Shown here piece by piece: positions 4,933 through 5,155 of a DNA stretch of 5,155 nt. The first letter of the stretch is position 1; every line of letters starts with the position of its first letter. Source of the DNA: Verrucomicrobia bacterium UBA6354 (GTDB lineage: Bacteria; Verrucomicrobiota; Kiritimatiellia; RFP12; UBA1067); the NCBI GenBank assembly GCA_002440145.1, contig DJRS01000072.1, forward strand, positions 7,063 through 12,217, read 5' to 3'. The notes under the pieces were generated by a model. The model saw nothing but the letters and a program-made list of their open reading frames with translations, made no database searches and was not told the DNA's origin. Both the position numbers and the translations under genes were made by a program.

Positions 4933-5155
4933 GCGAAAATCAATTTAATCTAGAAGAATTCATGCGAAAAGAACCGTCCTTACCCGTCCAGCCAGCCGCG
5001 CAAGAGACGGAAGAGGATGACGCCTTCGCCGGCGAACCGCCGGAACTCGAAGTCCAGCAGGCGGTCGTGCAGGAACTCGCCGCGGACAAAGCCGCGCTCG
5101 CGGCGGACTACGAGAACCTCGCCGCCCATGCCCGCGAACTCGAGACCGCGCTCGC
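4929..5155 (+). CDS. Unrecognised acidic, coiled-coil-like protein, 5' part only
   Basis: ATG 4929 overlaps the methyltransferase stop as ATGA, suggesting translational coupling. 75 codons are visible before the window ends. The product starts MSENQFNLEEFMRKEPSLP, continues with a Pro- and Glu/Asp-rich segment (about 20-42) likely to be disordered, then an Ala/Leu/Glu-rich segment (about 43-75, including VVQELAADKAALAADYENL) with heptad-like spacing, suggesting a coiled coil. There is no signal peptide or membrane segment in the visible part. An acidic disordered start followed by a coiled coil is seen in GrpE-like proteins among others, but no diagnostic motif supports that name. A weak GATGAGAG lies just before the start. 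Codon use is GC-rich like its neighbours. Confidence 0.7.
   Translation, partial: MSENQFNLEEFMRKEPSLPVQPAAQETEEDDAFAGEPPELEVQQAVVQELAADKAALAADYENLAAHARELETAL

Noticed and set aside
1..5155. Mobile elements, CRISPR arrays, tRNA or rRNA genes
   Set aside because: No transposase, terminal repeats, spaced direct repeats or RNA-gene-like sequence was seen; the region is core chromosome.

Overview
The window carries five genes, all on the + strand: the 3' part of mnmG (tRNA wobble-uridine modification), complete dnaA (replication initiator), complete dnaN (sliding clamp), a complete RlmL-type THUMP methyltransferase gene, and the first 75 codons of an unrecognised acidic, coiled-coil-like protein cut by the window edge. 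The organism is a bacterium with a fairly high-G+C chromosome. The order mnmG-dnaA-dnaN marks the chromosomal origin region. An RlmL-like gene instead of recF after dnaN, a divergent DnaA signature helix, an NPEYG-type RlmL and a weak Shine-Dalgarno at dnaA suggest a lineage away from model Proteobacteria and Firmicutes. The PVC superphylum (Verrucomicrobiota/Lentisphaerota/Kiritimatiellota) is my tentative guess from protein flavour only.

Layout: mnmG 3' end (1-726). Short AT-rich spacer with a convergent pair of DnaA-box-like sites and the dnaA promoter (727-861). dnaA (862-2292). A 254-base intergenic region (2293-2546) with the features of the replication origin: an array of non-canonical DnaA boxes starting on the dnaA stop codon, a GC-rich spacer, one perfect repeat of the upstream box, an AT-rich tract of about 21% G+C with DnaA-trio-like CTA repeats, and the dnaN promoter. 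dnaN (2547-3641). A 40-base gap that could encode a 14-codon mini-ORF. rlmL-like gene (3682-4932). Then an ATGA overlap into the truncated last gene.

How it fits together: DnaA should bind the two clusters flanking its own gene (a bipartite origin, as in Bacillus or Helicobacter), repress or tune its own promoter, and melt the AT-rich tract before dnaN. DnaN is the clamp used by the polymerase assembled there. The methyltransferase and the last gene appear to be co-transcribed with dnaN. The most notable signal is that the boxes follow TTRTCKACA rather than TTATCCACA, while the DNA-reading helix of this DnaA has lost several residues that read the classical box. This looks like a co-diverged initiator/origin pair.
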